The notes under the pieces were generated by a model that was not told the DNA's origin, did no database searches, and was given only the letters and a program-made list of their open reading frames with translations. Both the position numbers and the translations under genes were made by a program. Positions 16,172-25,489 of a stretch of DNA of 64,000 nucleotides are shown here, in pieces. This DNA comes from Lachnospiraceae bacterium XPB1003 (GTDB taxonomy: Bacteria > Bacillota > Clostridia > Lachnospirales > Lachnospiraceae), in the NCBI GenBank assembly GCA_900102065.1, contig FMVK01000009.1, positions 1-64,000 on the forward strand. The letters run 5' to 3'. Each line of letters begins with the position of its first letter. Position 1 is the first letter of the stretch.

Positions 16172-16290
16172 AAAATTATTTAAAGAATACCATATTATGT
16201 AGTTTTTGAAACTGCATATAATGTTATCCGTATCCACAACATAAAGTGTCGAAAAGCCTTTAAAATAAAGGGAAAACGGCATATTTGGTA

Positions 16291-16319
16291 TTGACATGAT
16301 GTACTTAAGACTATAAGAT
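16291..16319 (+). promoter_or_regulatory. Promoter of the acc-fab operon
   Basis: TTGACA (16291-16296), a 17-bp spacer and TAAGAT (16314-16319). It lies about 65 bp before accB, with a very A/T-rich leader between. No other comparable promoter is seen within the operon. Confidence 0.65.
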
Positions 16320-16383
16320 GCAGGAGTGATTTATATAAAAAAATTTAAATAAATATTCAAATAATTTAACGGAGTTGGAGATA

Positions 16384-16860
16384 ATGGAGATAAGTTTTGA
16401 GGATATCCTGAAGCTGGAGAAGATGTTCGAATCTTCGGGCATGAGCGAGTTCAGACTTGAGACGGGAGATGTGAAGCTGCGCTTCAGATCTGCGGATTAT
16501 TGTGTAGCTCCTGTTGCTGTAACGGGAGGTATAGCACCTGCGGCAATTCCTGCGACGGTTTCTGCACCTGCCACGGGGAAAGCCGATGAACCTAAGGAGG
16601 CTGCAGAGGAACAGGGCATTGTGGTACGTGCCCCTATTGCGGGTATCTTCTACAGAAGTTCTTCACCGGATGCGGAACCCTATGTATCGGTTGGAAGCGA
16701 GGTCAGGAAGAATGATGTCATCGGTCTTATCGAAGCGATGAAGACTATGAACGAAGTGAAGGCTCCCTGTGACGGAGTGGTCACTGAGATCCTTACGGAA
16801 AATGAAAGTATGGCAGGTTTTGATACTGCATTGGTAAGAATAGAGGAAAAACGTGTTTAA
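16384..16860 (+). CDS. accB: Biotin carboxyl carrier protein of acetyl-CoA carboxylase
   Basis: A 158-aa carrier subunit of acetyl-CoA carboxylase, first enzyme of fatty acid synthesis. The N-terminal segment (SFEDILKLEKMFESSGMSEF) is followed by an Ala/Pro-rich flexible linker (about residues 50-75) and a biotinyl domain. The biotin acceptor is Lys120 in EAMKTMNEV. ATG 16384 with GGAG nine bases upstream is preferred over the in-frame TTG at 16375. It is the first gene of the operon, and its stop overlaps the GTG start of accC by 8 bp. Confidence 0.93.
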   Translation: MEISFEDILKLEKMFESSGMSEFRLETGDVKLRFRSADYCVAPVAVTGGIAPAAIPATVSAPATGKADEPKEAAEEQGIVVRAPIAGIFYRSSSPDAEPYVSVGSEVRKNDVIGLIEAMKTMNEVKAPCDGVVTEILTENESMAGFDTALVRIEEKRV

Positions 16861-18226
16861 GAGAATTCTGGTAGCAAACAGAGGAGAGATAGCCATGCGC
16901 ATCATGAGATGCTGCATGGAACTTGGGATTGAGACTGTACTGGCTTATTCCAAAGCTGACGAGGACAGTCTTCCTGTTCAATACGCTGCCAAGGCCGTGT
17001 GTGTTGGACCGGCTCCTGCGGGGGCGAGCTATCTCAATCAGGATGCCCTTATACAGACGGCTCTTGCGTATAAATGTGAAGCGGTTCATCCGGGATACGG
17101 ATTTCTTTCCGAGAATGCAGAATTTGCAAGAAGGTGTGAAGAGAACGGTATCGCTTTTATAGGACCGTCTCATGAGAAGATCAGCAGGATGGGAGACAAG
17201 CAGTCTGCCAGAGAGCTGATGATAAAGAGCGGAGTGCCTGTGGTGCCGGGATCAGACGGGCTGCTTAAGGATGCGGATGATGCCGTAAGGACCGCTGAGA
17301 GGATCGGCTTCCCGGTTCTGATCAAAGCTTCTGCCGGTGGTGGCGGAAGAGGCATGAGGATAGCATACGGCCCGGATGAAGTTAAGGAAGCTTTTGAAAG
17401 TGCCAGAGCAGAGGCTGTGAGTGCATTCGCCAACGGCGATATGTATATGGAGAAATATATCGTCTGTCCGAGGCATATAGAAGTTCAGCTCATCGGGGAT
17501 AAGCACGGACATGTGGTTCATCTGGGAGAGCGTGACTGCTCGTTACAGCGTCGTTCGCAGAAGATGGTTGAAGAAGCACCGGCTTATTGTTTAAACGACG
17601 AACAGCGTAAAGGCATCTGCGAAGCAGCGCTTAAGGCTGCACGCGCGGTTGACTACGACAGCGTGGGAACGGTGGAATTTGTTCTCGATAAGGACGGAAA
17701 CTTCTACTTCATAGAGATGAATACGCGTATCCAGGTAGAACATCCGGTTACGGAGATGGTTACCGGGATCGATCTTATGAAAGCTCAGATTCGTTCGGCT
17801 GCAGGTGTGCCGTTATCTTTTACGCAGGATGATATTCAGATCAGGGGGCATGCCATAGAATGCAGGATCAATGCTGAGGACCCGGCTAAGAATTTTGCGC
17901 CCATGCCCGGAGATATCAGGTTTATTCATTTTCCCTGCGGCGCAGGCGTGAGGATTGAGACAGCGCTTTACAGCGGAAGTACAATATCGCCTTTCTATGA
18001 TTCGATGATATCCAAGGTCATCGTACACGCGGAAGGAAGGCTCGAAGCGATACGCCGTATGAGAATGGCGCTGGCAGAATTTACCGTAGACGGAGTGAAG
18101 ACAAATGCAGATTTTCTCTATCTGTTAATGTTTCATCCCGAATATCTGAAAGGAAATGTGACGACAGCCTTTTTTGAGGAACATGTGGCTGAACTCCTTG
18201 AGTGGGACCATGATTCAGGCATTTGA
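16853..18226 (+). CDS. accC: Biotin carboxylase of acetyl-CoA carboxylase
   Basis: A 457-aa ATP-grasp enzyme that carboxylates biotin on AccB using ATP and bicarbonate. Visible motifs are the start FKRILVANRGEIAMRI, the glycine-rich lid GGGGRGM, RDCSLQRRSQK, the metal and bicarbonate site EMNTRIQVEHPVTE, and ECRINAEDP. Length matches AccC (about 450). The GTG start follows GAGG and overlaps the accB stop; the next gene overlaps its end by 17 bp. Confidence 0.96.
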   Translation: MFKRILVANRGEIAMRIMRCCMELGIETVLAYSKADEDSLPVQYAAKAVCVGPAPAGASYLNQDALIQTALAYKCEAVHPGYGFLSENAEFARRCEENGIAFIGPSHEKISRMGDKQSARELMIKSGVPVVPGSDGLLKDADDAVRTAERIGFPVLIKASAGGGGRGMRIAYGPDEVKEAFESARAEAVSAFANGDMYMEKYIVCPRHIEVQLIGDKHGHVVHLGERDCSLQRRSQKMVEEAPAYCLNDEQRKGICEAALKAARAVDYDSVGTVEFVLDKDGNFYFIEMNTRIQVEHPVTEMVTGIDLMKAQIRSAAGVPLSFTQDDIQIRGHAIECRINAEDPAKNFAPMPGDIRFIHFPCGAGVRIETALYSGSTISPFYDSMISKVIVHAEGRLEAIRRMRMALAEFTVDGVKTNADFLYLLMFHPEYLKGNVTTAFFEEHVAELLEWDHDSGI

Positions 18227-18986
18227 AAGAAAAAGAAAAAGAATATTCTCACTGCGAAAGATGCGCAGGAAAGCACAGGTTACCGTAGAGGTGAAGCCCG
18301 AATCTAAGGTGAAGGTCTCTCCCGAGATGCTCACCGACAACAGAAGGTTCAAGGAACTGGGCGAAAATATTGCAGGTAACGATCCCTTAGACTTCCCGGG
18401 ATACGAGGAGAAGATAGAGGCGGCTTGCGAAGAATCCGGCAAGAATGAAGCCGTGACAGTAGGTTTCGGCAAGATAGACGGAAGACTCACCGCCATTGCT
18501 GTGCTCCACAAGGAGTTCATGATGGGAAGCATGGGAAGTGCAGTCGGAGAAAAGATCACAAGACTGACTGAGAGTGCGATCAAACATAAGGCGCCTTTAG
18601 TGATCCTCTCTGCAAGCGGCGGAGCGAGAATGCAGGAAGGACTCTTTTCTCTGCTTCAGATGGCTAAGACATCAGCTGCCATCCGTAAGTACAAAGAAGC
18701 CGGAGGGTTATTCATATCCTATCTGATGCATCCCACTACGGGCGGCGTAAGCGCCAGTTTTGCATCCCTTGGAGATATAACCATAGCAGAGCCTGATGCT
18801 TTGATAGGATTCGCAGGCCCCCGCGTCATTGAACAGACTATAGGCGAAAAACTTCCGCCGGGATTCCAGAGAGCGGAATTTCAGGAAGCCCACGGATTTG
18901 TTGACCGGATAGTGAAGATAGAAGACCTGAGGGAAGAACTGATACATATATTCAGATTGCATCCGAAGCTTCCCTTTGATGAGTAA
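18210..18986 (+). CDS. accD: Acetyl-CoA carboxylase carboxyltransferase beta, lacking the zinc ribbon
   Basis: A 258-aa carboxyltransferase beta subunit; with AccA it transfers CO2 from biotin to acetyl-CoA. The crotonase-fold core is intact: DPLDFPGYEEKI, NEAVTVGFGKIDGR, FMMGSMGSAVGEK, SASGGARMQEG, TTGGVSASFA, FAGPRVIEQTI. Typical AccD starts with a Cys4 zinc ribbon before the core. Here that part is replaced by about 30 basic residues (FERKRKRIFSLRKMRRKAQV) without cysteine. ATG 18210 overlaps accC; an in-frame ATG at 18174 adds no cysteines either. Confidence 0.92.
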   Translation: MIQAFERKRKRIFSLRKMRRKAQVTVEVKPESKVKVSPEMLTDNRRFKELGENIAGNDPLDFPGYEEKIEAACEESGKNEAVTVGFGKIDGRLTAIAVLHKEFMMGSMGSAVGEKITRLTESAIKHKAPLVILSASGGARMQEGLFSLLQMAKTSAAIRKYKEAGGLFISYLMHPTTGGVSASFASLGDITIAEPDALIGFAGPRVIEQTIGEKLPPGFQRAEFQEAHGFVDRIVKIEDLREELIHIFRLHPKLPFDE

Positions 18987-19018
18987 AAAAGAAACGAAAG
19001 CATGAAAGAGGTAAACAC

Positions 19019-19951
19019 ATGAAGAAGATAAATGAGATCCTGGGTATGCGTTATCCCATAATCCAGGGAGCTATGGCCAATATCGCGACAGGAGAATTTG
19101 CTGCAGCTTGTTCCAACGCAGGTGCTTTCGGAATAGTTGCGGTGGGCGGATTGAGTCCGGAGAAATTTGAAGAAGAGATCGAGAAATGCAGCAGGCTTAC
19201 CGATAAGCCTTTCGGAGTAAACCTCATGCTCATGCATCCTCAGGCAGACGAGATAGCAGAGATAATCGCAAGACATCCTATCGCTGCCGTTACCACAGGC
19301 GCAGGTAATCCCGGGAAATACATTCCCATGTGGAAAGAAAAGGGAATCTATGTAATGCCTGTTGTAGCAAGCGTTCTGCTTGCTGACAGAATGGTGAAGG
19401 CAGGCGCTGACGCCGTTATCGCTGAGGGAACCGAAAGCGGCGGACATGTGGGAGAGATGACAACACTTGCTCTTGTTCCTCAGATGGTTGATGCACTTGA
19501 TGTTCCGGTTATCGCAGCAGGCGGTATTGCAGACGGCAGAGGAATGGCAGCAGCATATGCTCTTGGCGCATGCGGAGTTCAGGTTGGAACATGTCTTCTT
19601 GCCAGCAATGAATGTCCTATCCATGACAATTACAAGAATGCTGTTGTGAAAGCCGGAGATAATGCGACTGTTGTAACAGGCAGAAGTGCTAACGCTCCGG
19701 TGAGAGTACTTAAGAATAAGATGGCAAGACAGTATCTGCTCATGGAGAGCAAGAGGAGTGAACGTGATGAACTTGAAAAGCTCACACTCGGTTCTCTTCG
19801 CAAAGCAGTATTTGATGGAGATATAGACAACGGTTCATTCATGTCGGGACAGATATGTGGACTGGTCAAAGAGATCAGACCTCTTGCGGATATCTTCGCA
19901 GATCTGACTGAAGGTGCGGAAAAAGTGATCAAAGGATTACAGGAGGTTTGA
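19019..19951 (+). CDS. fabK: Enoyl-ACP reductase II (FabK, FMN-dependent)
   Basis: A 310-aa flavoprotein of the 2-nitropropane dioxygenase/NMO fold that performs the last reduction step of each elongation cycle. Motifs include PIIQGAMANIATGEFAAACS, GVNLMLMHP, AEGTESGGHVGEM with the expected catalytic histidine, IAAGGIADGRG and GVQVGTCLLA. Its place between accD and fabD is typical of FabK in Firmicutes, and no fabI is seen in the window. AGAGG precedes the ATG. Confidence 0.93.
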   Translation: MKKINEILGMRYPIIQGAMANIATGEFAAACSNAGAFGIVAVGGLSPEKFEEEIEKCSRLTDKPFGVNLMLMHPQADEIAEIIARHPIAAVTTGAGNPGKYIPMWKEKGIYVMPVVASVLLADRMVKAGADAVIAEGTESGGHVGEMTTLALVPQMVDALDVPVIAAGGIADGRGMAAAYALGACGVQVGTCLLASNECPIHDNYKNAVVKAGDNATVVTGRSANAPVRVLKNKMARQYLLMESKRSERDELEKLTLGSLRKAVFDGDIDNGSFMSGQICGLVKEIRPLADIFADLTEGAEKVIKGLQEV

Positions 19952-19953
19952 AA

Positions 19954-20919
19954 TTGAAGACAGCATTTCTGTTTGCAGGCCAGGGGAGTCAGTGCGTCGG
20001 AATGGGACAGGCGCTCTACGGAGAGAACGGATTCGTAAAAGAGTCCATAGATCTCGCAGATAAGATCCTTCCCGAACTTGCACTTAAGGCGACAATGTTC
20101 GAGGGACCTGATGAGAAACTTAAGAAGACAGGTACTACGCAACCTGCACTTGCATCCTTTGCGGCAGGTGTAACGGATTCACTTTACGATTCAGGAGTAA
20201 AGCCTGATTTTGCAGCAGGATTAAGTCTTGGTGAGTACAGCTCATTATATGCTGCAGGTGTATTTGATAAAGAGACACTCTTTAAGCTTACCGCATTCAG
20301 AGGTGCGGCTATGGAGCAGGCTGCCGAAGGCATTCCTTTTCGCATGAGTGCCGTCCTCGGTCTTGAAGAGGATAAAGTAAAGGAAGCATGTAAAGCAGCT
20401 TTGGAAAAAGGGGATGAGAAATCAATCGTAGAGATTTCTAACCTTAACAGCACGGGACAGGTGGTTATCGCAGGAAGGGAACAGGATGTGATGACAGCTG
20501 AAGAAGCTGCGGTTGCGTTAGGCGCAAAGAAATGCATGCCCCTTAAAGTCGGAGGCCCTTTCCATACTTCATATATGAAGCCTGCGGGAGAAAAGTTAAA
20601 GGATTACTTTGAACAGATAGATTTTGGCGGGATGAAGCTTCCGGTTGTTTTTAATGTGACAGGCAGACCGCTTGAGGATAACAGTGCCGAAGAGATAAAG
20701 AAACTTCTTGTTCGTCAGGTGTCGGAAACAGTAAGGATGACAGACATCCTGAAATTCCTTGAGAGCGAAGGCGTAAAGCTTGTGATAGAGATCGGACCCG
20801 GAAAGACCATAGCAGGATTTATCCGCAGAACATGTGCAGATATGACTGTAGTCAGCATCTCTGATGCGGCTGATCTTGAAAATGCTGTCAGGACATACAA
20901 CGAGATGAAGGAGGCATGA
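19954..20919 (+). CDS. fabD: Malonyl-CoA:ACP transacylase
   Basis: A 321-aa transacylase that loads malonate from CoA onto ACP. It shows the N-terminal FLFAGQGSQ, nucleophile serine in AGLSLGEYS, the active-site arginine in FRGAAME, and histidine in VGGPFHTSYM. The start is the second of two close TTG codons (19954), which lies seven bases after AGGAGG (19941-19946); the TTG at 19948 is too close to that site. It sits immediately after the fabK stop, suggesting coupled translation. Confidence 0.94.
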   Translation: MKTAFLFAGQGSQCVGMGQALYGENGFVKESIDLADKILPELALKATMFEGPDEKLKKTGTTQPALASFAAGVTDSLYDSGVKPDFAAGLSLGEYSSLYAAGVFDKETLFKLTAFRGAAMEQAAEGIPFRMSAVLGLEEDKVKEACKAALEKGDEKSIVEISNLNSTGQVVIAGREQDVMTAEEAAVALGAKKCMPLKVGGPFHTSYMKPAGEKLKDYFEQIDFGGMKLPVVFNVTGRPLEDNSAEEIKKLLVRQVSETVRMTDILKFLESEGVKLVIEIGPGKTIAGFIRRTCADMTVVSISDAADLENAVRTYNEMKEA

Positions 20920-20920
20920 C

Positions 20921-21676
20921 ATGAGATATGACGGACAGGTTGCCGTTGTTACAGGAGGAAGCCGCGGTATAGGACGCGCTATAGCAGAGAAACTGGCTGC
21001 GGGCGGAGCCTCCGTAGTTATAGCATATGCAGGTAATGATAAGGCTGCAGAGGAGACGGTTCAAAGCTGCAGGAAACTTTCCGAAGGGAGTGAAGCTTCG
21101 ATCATCTGCGTTAAGGCAGATGTTTCAAATGAAGATGATGTGGCTGCTCTTTTTGAGAAAGCTATGGAGATAAACGGAAGAGTAGACATCATTGTTAACT
21201 GTGCAGGTATCACAAAGGACGGACTTGTACTCAGGATGAGCACGGAGGACTTTGATAAAGTTCTCAAAGTCAATCTCTACGGAGCATTCTTCTGCAGCAG
21301 ACGTGCTTCACAGATAATGCTCAAGCAGCGTTACGGCAGGATCATAACAATATCCAGCATCGTCGGACTCCGGGGTAATGCAGGTCAGACGAATTATTCC
21401 GCATCCAAGGCAGGGGTGATCGGAATGACCAAATCCATGGCCAAGGAACTTGCAGGAAGAAATATTACAGTGAATGCGGTTGCTCCCGGAATGATCGCTA
21501 CTGATATGACTTCGGTTCTTCCCGATAAAGTGAAGGATGAAATGACAAGGACAATTCCCATGGGAAGACCCGGAACAGCCGAAGAAGTGGCCGAGGCAGT
21601 TGCCTTCTTTGCAGGAAAAGAAAGTTCATATGTGACAGGTCAGGTACTTGCTGTTGACGGAGGTATGGCAGTATGA
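20921..21676 (+). CDS. fabG: 3-oxoacyl-ACP reductase
   Basis: A 251-aa short-chain dehydrogenase that reduces 3-ketoacyl-ACP with NADPH. It has the cofactor motif TGGSRGIGRAIAEKL, NCAGIT, the catalytic serine (ISSIVGLRGN) and YSASKAG with Tyr and Lys, and the C-terminal YVTGQVLAVDGGMAV. GGAGG lies just before the ATG, one base after the fabD stop. Its end overlaps the fabF start as ATGA. Confidence 0.95.
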   Translation: MRYDGQVAVVTGGSRGIGRAIAEKLAAGGASVVIAYAGNDKAAEETVQSCRKLSEGSEASIICVKADVSNEDDVAALFEKAMEINGRVDIIVNCAGITKDGLVLRMSTEDFDKVLKVNLYGAFFCSRRASQIMLKQRYGRIITISSIVGLRGNAGQTNYSASKAGVIGMTKSMAKELAGRNITVNAVAPGMIATDMTSVLPDKVKDEMTRTIPMGRPGTAEEVAEAVAFFAGKESSYVTGQVLAVDGGMAV

Positions 21677-22941
21677 GCAAAGAAAAAGGAAGAAAAGTCG
21701 TTATCACGGGAATGGGAGCTGTAAGTCCCATCGGTAACGATATTAAGAGTATGTGGGAAGCCGCAAAAAAAGGCGTTTGCGGTATCGATACCATAACACA
21801 ATATGATACATCGGAACAGAAGGTTCATCTCGCAGGCGAAGTTAAGGGGGATGAATGGAAAGAAGTGATCGACAAGCGTGAGATCAGGAGAATGGATCGT
21901 TATTCACAGCTTGCACTTGCTGCTGCTGTCGAAGCTATGCGTGATTCCGGAATGGAAGAGTACTTAAGCATCGGAAGCGAAGAAGCCGAGAAGTTAAAGC
22001 TTCGTTTCGCAACACTGATATCCAGCGGTATCGGCGGCATCGGAACTATAGAGAGCGAACATGCAAAAGGAGAAGAGAAGGGCTTCGACAGAGTATCGCC
22101 TTTCTATATCCCCATGAGTATATCCAATATGGGCGCCGCCTGGATCGCTATCAGATTCGGCCTCCACGGAATGTGCTCATGTTCGGTTACTGCCTGTGCA
22201 AGTTCCGGATATTCCATAGGAGAGGGACTCAGACTGATAAGAGACGGTTATGCTGATGCGGCGATCTGCGGAGGAAGTGAAGCTTCCATCACACCGCTTT
22301 CCGTGGGTGGTTTTACATCGATGAAGGCCCTTTCCAATTCCGATGACAAGACCAGAGCTTCCATCCCTTTCGATGCTGAAAGAAGCGGATTCGTAATGGG
22401 CGAAGGCGCAGGCATGCTCATCCTCGAGGAAGAGGAACATGCGAAGAAAAGAGGCGCACATATTTATGCAGAGATAGCGGGCTTCGGTGCAAATTGCGAC
22501 GCTTATCATATAACGGCTCCGGATCCTGATGCAAAGATGGCAGTGGAGTGTCTTAAGGAAGCACTCGAGGATGCCGGCATGGAGCCTTCGGATATCGATT
22601 ATATCAATGCACACGGAACTTCAACTCCGCTTAATGACAAGGGTGAGACCAAGGCTATAAGAGCTGCTTTCGGTGAATATGCGGATGCCCTCTCAGTAAG
22701 CTCCACCAAGTCCATGACGGGACATCTCCTGGGAGCAAGCGCGGTTGTGGGATCCATCTTCGCGATAAAAGCCATAGAAGACAGTTTTGTTCCTCCCACA
22801 ATAGGATATAAGGTTCCGGATCCCGAATGTGATCTTGATATCACACCCAATGTGGGAAAAGAGCGTGAGGTCAGAGCGTCCATATGTAATTCACTGGGAT
22901 TCGGCGGACATAATGCATCGCTTGTTTTCAAAAAGTATTGA
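21673..22941 (+). CDS. fabF: 3-oxoacyl-ACP synthase II
   Basis: A 422-aa condensing enzyme that extends acyl-ACP with malonyl-ACP. The Cys-His-His triad is visible: Cys175 in VTACASSGY, His in NAHGTSTPLND and His in MTGHLLGASA, with the C-terminal GFGGHNASLVF. The start VVITGMGAVSPIG is canonical. It overlaps fabG by four bases. Confidence 0.95.
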   Translation: MSKEKGRKVVITGMGAVSPIGNDIKSMWEAAKKGVCGIDTITQYDTSEQKVHLAGEVKGDEWKEVIDKREIRRMDRYSQLALAAAVEAMRDSGMEEYLSIGSEEAEKLKLRFATLISSGIGGIGTIESEHAKGEEKGFDRVSPFYIPMSISNMGAAWIAIRFGLHGMCSCSVTACASSGYSIGEGLRLIRDGYADAAICGGSEASITPLSVGGFTSMKALSNSDDKTRASIPFDAERSGFVMGEGAGMLILEEEEHAKKRGAHIYAEIAGFGANCDAYHITAPDPDAKMAVECLKEALEDAGMEPSDIDYINAHGTSTPLNDKGETKAIRAAFGEYADALSVSSTKSMTGHLLGASAVVGSIFAIKAIEDSFVPPTIGYKVPDPECDLDITPNVGKEREVRASICNSLGFGGHNASLVFKKY

Positions 22942-23030
22942 TGAAGAAAAAGTATATTAAATGTACTGAAGGAGTTCAGCAGCATTTTTTATAAAAGTTA
23001 ATCCAAAAAAGAAAGAGAAAGGAAAAGGAT

Positions 23031-23270
23031 ATGACAACATTTGAAAAAGTAAGAGAAGTAATCGTAGCAACACTTAATTTTGATGAGGCTGATATCAAGG
23101 AAGATACAAATCTTATGGAAGATCTCCATGCTGATTCTCTCGATCTCGTTGAGCTCAACATGGCTCTTGAAGAGAAGTACGGAATCTCCATTCCCGAGGA
23201 AGAGTTCCCTAAGCTTACAAGAGTAGACAACATCGCAGCTTACCTCGACGAGCATCTTCCCAAGGACTGA
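23031..23270 (+). CDS. acpP: Acyl carrier protein
   Basis: A 79-aa acidic four-helix carrier. Ser36 in HADSLDLVELN receives the 4'-phosphopantetheine arm. It follows fabF after 89 bp that contain a small hairpin (CTGAA/TTCAG) and a run of T's, possibly a partial attenuator or processing point. An AAAGGAAAAGG tract precedes the ATG. AccA begins six bases after its stop. Confidence 0.95.
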   Translation: MTTFEKVREVIVATLNFDEADIKEDTNLMEDLHADSLDLVELNMALEEKYGISIPEEEFPKLTRVDNIAAYLDEHLPKD

Positions 23271-23276
23271 TGGCAT

Positions 23277-24068
23277 ATGGATGCATATGAGGTCCTGATT
23301 GCGGCAAGGGATAAGAACAGACCGAAAGTAACGGATTTTTTTGACCATCTTTTCACGGATTTCCTGGAGCTTCGCGGCGACAGGAATTCCGGAGAGGATC
23401 CTGCTATCCTTGGCGGTATTGCTTTTTTTGAAGACAGACCCGTCACGGTCATAGGTCACAGAAAAGGTAAGGGGCTTGATGAAAATATCCGCTGTAACTT
23501 CGGAATGCCCGGACCGCAGGGATACAGAAAAGCAGCAAGACTCATGAGAGATGCCGAGCGTTTTGGCAGACCCGTGATCACATTTATAGATACTCCCGGC
23601 GCATATCCGGGAAAGCAGGCGGAAGAGAACGGCCAGAGTGCTGCTATCGCAGAGAACCTTGCGCTTATGAGCGGATTGAAGGTTCCCATTATCTGTGTTG
23701 TTACAGGTGAAGGATGCAGCGGAGGTGCTCTTGCCATAGGAGTCGGAGACAGACTCATCATGCTGGAAAAGGCGGTATATTCCGTTCTTTCTCCCGAGGG
23801 AATGGCAAGCATACTGTGGAAAGATTCTTCTAAGGTTGAGGAAGCATGCGGATGTATGAAGATGACCGCGGAAGATCTTTATGCCCAGGGGATTGCCGAC
23901 GAGATCATTAAGGAGAAGAAGTTCTCTGATCCGGATGATTTTGATTACGATACATTAAGAAGATCCATTGCAAGGAACTTGAGAAAACTTGAAAAGAATG
24001 ACATAGACGTGCTTTTGAAGAACAGGTATGAGAAATACCGTACTGTCGGAAGATGTATATATGTCTGA
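23277..24068 (+). CDS. accA: Acetyl-CoA carboxylase carboxyltransferase alpha
   Basis: A 263-aa alpha subunit that pairs with AccD. Motifs include DHLFTDFLELRGDR, IGHRKGKG, NFGMPGPQGYRKAARLM, FIDTPGAYPGKQAEE, GEGCSGGALAIGVGD and LSPEGMASILWKD. It is shorter than E. coli AccA (319 aa) at the N-terminus, within the Firmicutes range. It is separated from accD by five genes, so the two carboxyltransferase subunits share the operon but are not adjacent. Confidence 0.94.
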   Translation: MDAYEVLIAARDKNRPKVTDFFDHLFTDFLELRGDRNSGEDPAILGGIAFFEDRPVTVIGHRKGKGLDENIRCNFGMPGPQGYRKAARLMRDAERFGRPVITFIDTPGAYPGKQAEENGQSAAIAENLALMSGLKVPIICVVTGEGCSGGALAIGVGDRLIMLEKAVYSVLSPEGMASILWKDSSKVEEACGCMKMTAEDLYAQGIADEIIKEKKFSDPDDFDYDTLRRSIARNLRKLEKNDIDVLLKNRYEKYRTVGRCIYV

Positions 24069-24086
24069 TATGGAAGGATATTAAAC

Positions 24087-25028
24087 ATGAACGGATTGAA
24101 GATTGTTGGAATGGGAAGAGGTATCCCTGCCAAAAGAGTTACGAACGACGATCTGTCTAAGATTGTTGAAACGGATGATGAATGGATCAGAAAAAGAACC
24201 GGCATCCGTTCCAGACATTTTTGCGGTGAAGGTGAGAGCAATACAACAATGGCATGCGAGGCTGCTTTAGAGGCTGTTAAGAATGCCGGCATATCTTTAT
24301 CGCAGATAGGTATCTGTGTTGCCGCTACTCTTACTACGGATTATGTTTTTCCGGGATGTGCATGCAGGATACAGGAAGCTATAGGGCTTTCCGATGGCAT
24401 TCCATGCTTTGATATAAATGCTGCGTGCTCCGGTTTCATATACGGACTGTACATTCTTTCGGGTGTAAGATCGGATCCTGAAAAGCCTTATGCTCTGCTT
24501 GTAGGCGTCGAGCAGCTCAGCAGGATCATGGATATGAATGACCGTTCAACCTGTGTATTATTCGGTGACGGCGCGGCTGCTGCTGTTATCAAGATGGATG
24601 AAGGCGGTGATTTTTACAGTCATGTTGCTGCAAGAGGAAATACCCCCATACTTCATTGTGAAGGTATGCATCAGGAGGGCGGCTATATCTATATGGCAGG
24701 CCGTGATGTATTTACATTCGCGGTTGAAGTAGTGGAGAAGGAAGTTGCAAGACTTGAGGAAACCACGGATTATACTCTGGATGATATGGATTACGTGGTA
24801 CTTCATCAGGCGAATGAGCGTATTATCAGACATATTCAGAAGAAGAAAAATATTCCCGATGAGAAGCTTCCCATAAATATCTATGAGCTTGGAAATACTT
24901 CCGCGGCAAGTATACCGCTTGTTCTGTATGAGCTCTGGACCGCAGGAAAGCTCACTCCCGGTAAGAAAGTATTTGTAAGCGGATTCGGCGGCGGCCTTAC
25001 ATGGGGCAGCGCGGTCATCGAGTTTTAA
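24087..25028 (+). CDS. fabH: 3-oxoacyl-ACP synthase III
   Basis: A 313-aa initiating condensing enzyme that joins an acyl-CoA primer with malonyl-ACP. The triad is present: Cys114 in NAACSGFIYGL, His in VVLHQANERII and Asn in YELGNTSAAS. DDEWIRKRTGI and the glycine-rich end GFGGGLTWGSAVI are typical. The primer preference (acetyl or branched) is not readable. It is followed 12 bp later by fabZ. Confidence 0.95.
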   Translation: MNGLKIVGMGRGIPAKRVTNDDLSKIVETDDEWIRKRTGIRSRHFCGEGESNTTMACEAALEAVKNAGISLSQIGICVAATLTTDYVFPGCACRIQEAIGLSDGIPCFDINAACSGFIYGLYILSGVRSDPEKPYALLVGVEQLSRIMDMNDRSTCVLFGDGAAAAVIKMDEGGDFYSHVAARGNTPILHCEGMHQEGGYIYMAGRDVFTFAVEVVEKEVARLEETTDYTLDDMDYVVLHQANERIIRHIQKKKNIPDEKLPINIYELGNTSAASIPLVLYELWTAGKLTPGKKVFVSGFGGGLTWGSAVIEF

Positions 25029-25040
25029 GGAGAGATAAAG

Positions 25041-25478
25041 ATGGAACTGACTTCGAATGAGATAGAAAAGATCCTTCCCCACAGATATCCTTTTTTGCTT
25101 GTGGATCGTATTACGGAATGTGAGCCCGGAAAGTATGCGAAAGGCATCAAGTGTGTAACCGCTAATGAGCCTCAGTTTACGGGACATTTTCCCGGACAGC
25201 ATGTTATGCCGGGTGTTCTCCTGCTTGAAGCCATGGCGCAGACCGGTGCGGTAGCACTGCTTACGGAAGAAGAGAATAAGGGAAAACTTGTATTCTTCGG
25301 AGGTGTTAAAAATGCCCGCTTCCGTACACCGGTGATCCCGGGGGATGTGGTGGAGATGACATGTACTCTTACTGTAAGAAAGGGAAGCGTGGGATTCGGC
25401 AAGGCAGAAGCCCTGGTAAACGGAAAAAGAGCTGCGGAAGCAGAAATTTCCTTTGCTATTATAGATAAAAAAGAGTAG
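25041..25478 (+). CDS. fabZ: 3-hydroxyacyl-ACP dehydratase
   Basis: A 145-aa hot-dog-fold dehydratase. It shows [11 protein letters not shown], the catalytic histidine in [22 protein letters not shown] with its glutamate, and [16 protein letters not shown]. It removes water from 3-hydroxyacyl-ACP. AAGGAGAG precedes the ATG. It is the last enzyme gene of the operon. Confidence 0.95.
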   Translation: MELTSNEIEKILPHRYPFLLVDRITECEPGKYAKGIKCVTANEPQFTGHFPGQHVMPGVLLLEAMAQTGAVALLTEEENKGKLVFFGGVKNARFRTPVIPGDVVEMTCTLTVRKGSVGFGKAEALVNGKRAAEAEISFAIIDKKE

Positions 25479-25489
25479 AATCTGTATTT

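Noticed and set aside
18881-19624. Minus-strand 247-codon frame opposite fabK
   Set aside because: Cysteine- and histidine-rich nonsense composition, antisense to a clear FabK gene.
22942-23030. Terminator between fabF and acpP
   Set aside because: The CTGAA/TTCAG stem is only 5 bp and separated from the T-run; at most a partial attenuator.
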